Source of the DNA: Pseudomonas sp. SJZ079
GTDB taxonomy: Bacteria > Pseudomonadota > Gammaproteobacteria > Pseudomonadales > Pseudomonadaceae
Assembly (NCBI RefSeq): GCF_007993865.1
Contig: NZ_VIUH01000018.1
Coordinates: forward strand, 41,982-105,981
Reading direction: 5' to 3'
Length of the DNA: 64,000 nt
Shown: one piece after another, positions 60,219-64,000 of the stretch
Layout of the letters: the number at the start of each line of letters is the position of its first letter
Position numbering within the stretch: the stretch's first letter is position 1
Notes under the pieces: model-generated
What the model saw: only the letters and a program-made list of their open reading frames with translations
Told to the model about the DNA's origin: nothing
Database searches by the model: none
Translations under genes and position numbers: made by a program

Positions 60219-60620
60219 TCACTCCGCCTGCTTGGCCAGTTGTTGCAGCACTGCCACGGCGCGTTGGCCATCGGTTTTAGCGACGAACAGGTGATCGTGG
60301 TGGTAACCGGCGATCACGTTGCAGCTGATGCCATGGTCGGCCAGGGCGCTGGCCACCGCGGCGGTGAGGCCGACCGCATTGAGCGCCGAGTGCACCTCGA
60401 GGGTGATCCAGGCGGCGATATAGTCGAACGCCAGGCCCAGCCGCTCGGCCTGCTGGCGCGGCAGGATCAGGCTCAGGCCCTCGCGCTCGCGGAAACTGCC
60501 GAGCGCTTGCAGGTTCGCCGGTGGCGTGGCATCTGCCAGGCAGCAGAACACGTAGTCGCCGTCGTTCAGGGTTGGGCTCATGCTCCGCAGTAGCGTGGGG
60601 AGCGAAGTCTCGCCGGTCAT
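60219..60620 (-). CDS. ACT-domain protein (DUF2241 / aspartokinase-like regulatory fold)
   Basis: A 133-aa cytoplasmic protein. It has a DUF2241-type N-terminal part (LNDGDYVFCCL, SFREREGLSLILP) and an ACT domain in the second half (AWITLEVHSALNAVGLTAAVASALADHGISCNVIAG). ACT domains commonly bind amino acids. It is first in the operon with argO and divergent from argP, so sensing of a basic amino acid is plausible but unproven. CAAGGA lies upstream of the ATG at 60620. Confidence 0.85.
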   Translation of the reverse strand: MTGETSLPTLLRSMSPTLNDGDYVFCCLADATPPANLQALGSFREREGLSLILPRQQAERLGLAFDYIAAWITLEVHSALNAVGLTAAVASALADHGISCNVIAGYHHDHLFVAKTDGQRAVAVLQQLAKQAE

Positions 60621-60715
60621 GAGGATGTCCTTGAGTGGTGGGGAGGTAGCCAGTCTGCTGTGCGTGGCTGTATAAGAGAAACAAATCATGCTGATCTATC
60701 ATTAGGAAAACTGAT

Positions 60716-61612
60716 TTGTTCGACTACAAGTTGTTGGCGGCCCTGGCCGCAGTGGTGGAGCAGGCCGGATTCGAGCGGGCCGCCCAGGTACTGGGGTTGT
60801 CGCAGTCGGCCGTGTCGCAGCGGATCAAGCTGCTCGAGGCCCGGGTCGGCCAGCCGGTATTGGTGCGGGTGACGCCCCCGGTACCGACTGACGTCGGCCG
60901 GCGCCTGCTCAACCATGTGCAGCAGGTACGACTATTGGAGCGCGACCTGCAGGGGCAGGTGCCGGCACTGGATGAAGGAGGGCTGCCCGAACGTCTGCGC
61001 ATCGCCCTGAATGCCGATAGCCTGGCCACCTGGTGGGCACAGGCGGTGGGCGATTTTTGCGCCAACCATGGCGTGTTGCTGGATCTGGTGGTGGAGGATC
61101 AGGACGTCGGCCTCAAGCGCATGCGCGCGGGCGAAGTGGCGGCTTGCGTATGTGCCGCCGAGCGCCCGGTCGCAGGGGCGCGGTCACTGGCACTGGGGGC
61201 TATGCGTTACCGCGCCCTGGCCAGTCCGGCGTTCATCACTCGGCATTTCCCCCACGGGGTCGAGGCGCAGCAACTGGCCCGGGTTCCGGCGATTGTCTTC
61301 GGCCCGGACGATCTGTTGCAGCATCGCTACCTGACCGGACTGGGCGTACCAGGCGGTTTCGCCCACCACCTGTGTCCGTCTTCGGAGGGGTTCGTGCGCC
61401 TGGCCTGCGCGGGCTTTGGCTGGGGGCTGGTGCCCGAGCTGCAGGTCGAGCAAGAGCTGGCCAGCGGCGCGTTAGTCGAAATAATCCCCGAGCGTCCGCT
61501 GGACGTACCGCTGTACTGGCATCACTGGCGCAGCGGCGGTGAGTTACTGGCCACCCTCACCGGTCATCTGCAGCGCGCAGCGCGCGTCTGGCTGGTTGCG
61601 CCCGACGGCTAA
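60716..61612 (+). CDS. argP: LysR-family transcriptional regulator ArgP (IciA)
   Basis: A 298-aa LysR-type regulator. The N-terminal helix-turn-helix ([41 protein letters not shown]) is almost the ArgP signature. The effector domain follows. E. coli ArgP activates argO with arginine and is blocked by lysine. The start is a TTG with AGGAAA upstream; no ATG fits. Its TAA overlaps the stop of the convergent chemoreceptor gene. Confidence 0.9.
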   Translation: MFDYKLLAALAAVVEQAGFERAAQVLGLSQSAVSQRIKLLEARVGQPVLVRVTPPVPTDVGRRLLNHVQQVRLLERDLQGQVPALDEGGLPERLRIALNADSLATWWAQAVGDFCANHGVLLDLVVEDQDVGLKRMRAGEVAACVCAAERPVAGARSLALGAMRYRALASPAFITRHFPHGVEAQQLARVPAIVFGPDDLLQHRYLTGLGVPGGFAHHLCPSSEGFVRLACAGFGWGLVPELQVEQELASGALVEIIPERPLDVPLYWHHWRSGGELLATLTGHLQRAARVWLVAPDG

Positions 61613-63567
61613 AGCTGGAAATGCGCCACCAATTGCTCCTGGCTTCCCGCTACCTTCTGCAAGTGTTCGCCACAGTCGCGGGTGTGCGCGGCGGTCTGCC
61701 GGTTCTCTCCGGTCATGGCGTGCAGGCGATGCATGTGCTGATTGACCTCCTGGGTGGTTGAGGCTTGCTCCTCGGCGGCGGCAGCAATCTGGAACGCCAG
61801 GGCATGCACACTCTGCAGCGAGTCGTCGAGGTGGTTGAGGGAGCCGAGCACCGCTTGGGTTTCGTCTTCCAGGGCGCGGGCCTGCTCGGTGGAACCCTGC
61901 ATGCTGGTCAGTGCCTCGCTGGAGGAGTCGCCGAGCGCGCCGATGATCTGCACGATCTCTTCGGTGGCGGTGCGGGTGCGCATGGCCAGGTTGCGCACTT
62001 CGTCGGCGACCACGGCAAAGCCGCGGCCCTGTTCGCCGGCGCGTGCGGCTTCGATGGCGGCGTTGAGGGCGAGCAGGTTGGTCTGTTCGGCGATGCCACG
62101 GATCACCTCCAGCACCGAGCCGATCTGCTGGCTGTCGCCGGCCAGCGCCTGTACCACGTGGTCGGCCTGGCGCAAGCCGCCGAGGAGTTGATCCTGGCGG
62201 CCGATCATGCGTTGCAGGGTGGCCTGCATGGTGGTGAAGGCCTCGCGGGCGGCGGCGCTGCCATCGGCGCTCTGGCTGGCACTGGCGGCGATCTCCTGCA
62301 CTGTTGCGGCCATCTGGTCGACCGCGCTGACCACCATTTCCAGTGCTTCCTGCTGCTGATCGAGGCTGCTGCTGGTGCGTCCGGCGGCGCCGAGAATGTC
62401 ACCGCTGGCATCACCCACCGCCTGGCTGGCTTGGCGTAGGCGTTCGATTACCTCGCGCCAGGCGGCGGCCATCTCATGCAAGGCTTGCATCAAACCGCTG
62501 TGGTTCTGCTCCCCGCTGGTTATATGCAGCTCACCGGCTGCCAGACGTCGCGCCAGGGCGGCCATACTGCTCGGTTCGCCGCCCAGCGGGCGCATCACGC
62601 TGCGGCTGATCAGCCAGGTGGCCAACAGCACTGCCGCGATGGTCGCCAGACCCAGCAGGAGCACCTGCCACATCAGTCCGCGTACCGGGGCAAATGCCTG
62701 GGCTTGATCCATCTCGGCGATCAGCGCCCAGCGTTGCTCGCCGACCTGCAGCGGGACAAAGGCTTTGAGCGCGGGCAGGCCATCGAGCCCCGGTTCGCTC
62801 AGGCGGCCCTGCTGGCCTTGCAGCGCCAGGTTGATGGCCTGGCCGAGTAGTGGCGAAGCCTGTCGCTCGCCGCGCAGGACCTGCTGTTCGGCGAAGCGCA
62901 CCGAGTCGGAACGCAGCAGGCCGTCGGCACCGACCAGATAGGTTTCACCCGCGTCACCGAGACCCTGGCGGGTTTGCATCACGCTGTTCAGTGGGGCGAT
63001 GGGTAACTCCAGCATCAGCAGGGCCTGCAACTCGCCCTCGCTGAGCACCGGCGCGACCAGGAACTGGCTGGGCTCACCGGTTTGCGGGTTGACGTCCAGG
63101 TCGCCGATCAGCGCCTGCGGGCTGTGCAGACCAAGCAGGGCCAGACGGGCCATGGGCGTATCGCGCCAGCGGCTGTCGTTGAGGTTCTGCTGGTAGTCAT
63201 CACCGCGCAACACGCTGAACACCACCTTGCCTTCGCTGGAGATCAGTTTCAGTTCGCGGTAGCCGAAGGTTGCAATGAAGTTCTCGAAGATCGCCCGATC
63301 ATAGTTGGCGGCGCTGATCAGTGCCTGGCTGTCCAAACCGAGATAGCTGGCGCCGAGGTTGCGGGCCAGGGTATTGAGCTGGTTACGCCGGGATTGCCAG
63401 TTGTCCTGCAGTTGTTGTTGTTTGATATTCGCTACGGCTTCCAAGGCATTCAGCGTCTGCTCCTGGAGCGCCTGACTGGCCTGGTGGTACACGGTGAACG
63501 CCATGGCCAAGACCGGAAGCAGACCAATAATCAGGTAACTCAGCGCAAGCTTCAGGCGTAACGACAT
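61609..63567 (-). CDS. Methyl-accepting chemotaxis protein
   Basis: A 652-aa chemoreceptor. Membrane segments at about 9-29 and 290-312 bracket a large periplasmic ligand-binding domain (about 260 residues, probably double-Cache). HAMP (about 315-370) and the signalling hairpin follow, with the invariant tip [35 protein letters not shown]. No CheR-binding pentapeptide is present at the C-terminus. The ligand is unknown. The stop codon shares bases with the convergent argP stop. Confidence 0.93.
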   Translation of the reverse strand: MSLRLKLALSYLIIGLLPVLAMAFTVYHQASQALQEQTLNALEAVANIKQQQLQDNWQSRRNQLNTLARNLGASYLGLDSQALISAANYDRAIFENFIATFGYRELKLISSEGKVVFSVLRGDDYQQNLNDSRWRDTPMARLALLGLHSPQALIGDLDVNPQTGEPSQFLVAPVLSEGELQALLMLELPIAPLNSVMQTRQGLGDAGETYLVGADGLLRSDSVRFAEQQVLRGERQASPLLGQAINLALQGQQGRLSEPGLDGLPALKAFVPLQVGEQRWALIAEMDQAQAFAPVRGLMWQVLLLGLATIAAVLLATWLISRSVMRPLGGEPSSMAALARRLAAGELHITSGEQNHSGLMQALHEMAAAWREVIERLRQASQAVGDASGDILGAAGRTSSSLDQQQEALEMVVSAVDQMAATVQEIAASASQSADGSAAAREAFTTMQATLQRMIGRQDQLLGGLRQADHVVQALAGDSQQIGSVLEVIRGIAEQTNLLALNAAIEAARAGEQGRGFAVVADEVRNLAMRTRTATEEIVQIIGALGDSSSEALTSMQGSTEQARALEDETQAVLGSLNHLDDSLQSVHALAFQIAAAAEEQASTTQEVNQHMHRLHAMTGENRQTAAHTRDCGEHLQKVAGSQEQLVAHFQL

Positions 63568-63909
63568 GGATAGGGCTCCGTGGGTAGAAGAGTGACAGAT
63601 CGCTATGGGTGTTTGAAATCCTGCAATATTCGTGCAATTAAATTAACGATCGTAAAAAATACTGATCGAATCGGCCCAGGCGTGTTGTGCAGGCGCGACA
63701 GCGAAAGCGCCACAGGCACCGTGAATACGCCTAGGCGCGAGGGGACGGAGTCAGGGGCGACTCGTGGGAGAGGCAGGCCGAGCGTGGCGCTCGGCTGTGC
63801 AGCGCTGCGCAACTCGTGTGGCGGCGCAGGGGGCCTGAGCGCTGCCGTTGCGAGTCCGAGCGGTTCACTGTGGGGGGGCGTTGCTGTTTCCCCTCAAGCG
63901 GGCCCCTAG
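63568..63909. other. Intergenic region between the chemoreceptor gene and the IS630-type end
   Basis: The stretch up to about 63660 is AT-rich and probably holds the chemoreceptor promoter on the minus strand. Further right, GCCGAGCG at 63777-63784 pairs with CGCTCGGC at 63788-63795 in a strong hairpin, and CGCCTAGGCG near 63729 is palindromic. I see no gene here. Confidence 0.5.
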
Positions 63910-64000
63910 TGTTCCGTCCCTCAAATAACTACTATTAATCGAGTGTATTGAGGGGCGGAGGCGGGGCTATGAGAACAGGCCGACCGAAGGCTGAGCTGGT
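63910..64000 (+). mobile_element. Left part of an IS630-family insertion sequence (cut by window end)
   Basis: The region holds the first codons of a transposase (63969) preceded by a non-coding end. CCCTCAA at 63919-63925 and TTGAGGG at 63949-63955 form an inverted pair in this leader. TA at 63908-63909 would be the target dinucleotide if the terminal repeat begins GTGTTCCGTCCC. The exact left border is a guess because the other end is not in the window. Confidence 0.5.
63969..64000 (+). CDS. IS630-family transposase, N-terminal fragment
   Basis: Only MRTGRPKAELV is visible, truncated by the window end. This start, with a helix-turn-helix expected next, is typical of IS630-type transposases in proteobacteria. 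A GGAGG ribosome site (63957-63961) precedes the ATG. Too little is present to judge whether the gene is intact. Confidence 0.6.
   Translation, partial: MRTGRPKAEL

Overview
The window is a contiguous piece of a high-GC gammaproteobacterial chromosome, almost certainly Pseudomonas in the broad sense. Most of it follows, as I remember it, the gene order of P. aeruginosa PAO1 from PA4417 down to PA4363. I could not run any search, so names rest on recognised motifs, protein lengths and gene order.

Left third (1-15900): the division and cell-wall (dcw) cluster, all on the plus strand: murE, murF, mraY, murD, ftsW, murG, murC, ddlB, ftsQ, ftsA, ftsZ, lpxC. Most genes overlap or abut, ending at a strong terminator after lpxC. 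Then come a DciA-type helicase loader (minus), an M23 peptidase, secA, argJ, a glutathione S-transferase and a Nudix-thiamine phosphate synthase fusion.

Middle (21900-30100): an envelope-maintenance block that I do not expect at this place from PAO1. It has an HPP-CBS membrane protein, a PAP2 phosphatase with a small membrane ORF, the ColR/ColS two-component system, and warA, an LPS kinase and dgkA. Two ColR-box-like sites flank colRS and point outward, which suggests one local regulon that modifies LPS and recycles lipids. A 269-bp MITE-like element with 22-bp perfect terminal inverted repeats sits exactly at the dgkA stop codon. A pseudouridine synthase and a PduO-type adenosyltransferase follow.

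30068-45000: the PA4398-PA4384 block: sensor kinase, panE, a response regulator with a degenerate GGDEF domain, divergent yajQ, a small MscS channel, a decayed LPS-kinase pseudogene, ampG, an alkyltransferase-like protein, a DUF481 protein, an SDR, a HugZ-like protein, fxsA, groES-groEL with a sigma-32-type promoter, and a small secreted protein.

45000-64000: the MexVW efflux pair; a periplasmic iron-type cluster (two imelysins, a di-heme DUF1111 lipoprotein, a Tat-type DUF1513 protein) with a Fur-like palindrome upstream; lemA with a GIDE/EF-hand membrane protein; bifA; sodB; an ACT protein with argO and divergent argP; a chemoreceptor; and at the right edge the first codons of an IS630-type transposase.

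No tRNA, rRNA or CRISPR array was seen. The most unusual items are the MITE-like element, the ColR-box-flanked envelope block, the imelysin/di-heme cluster, and the LemA plus GIDE/EF-hand pair.
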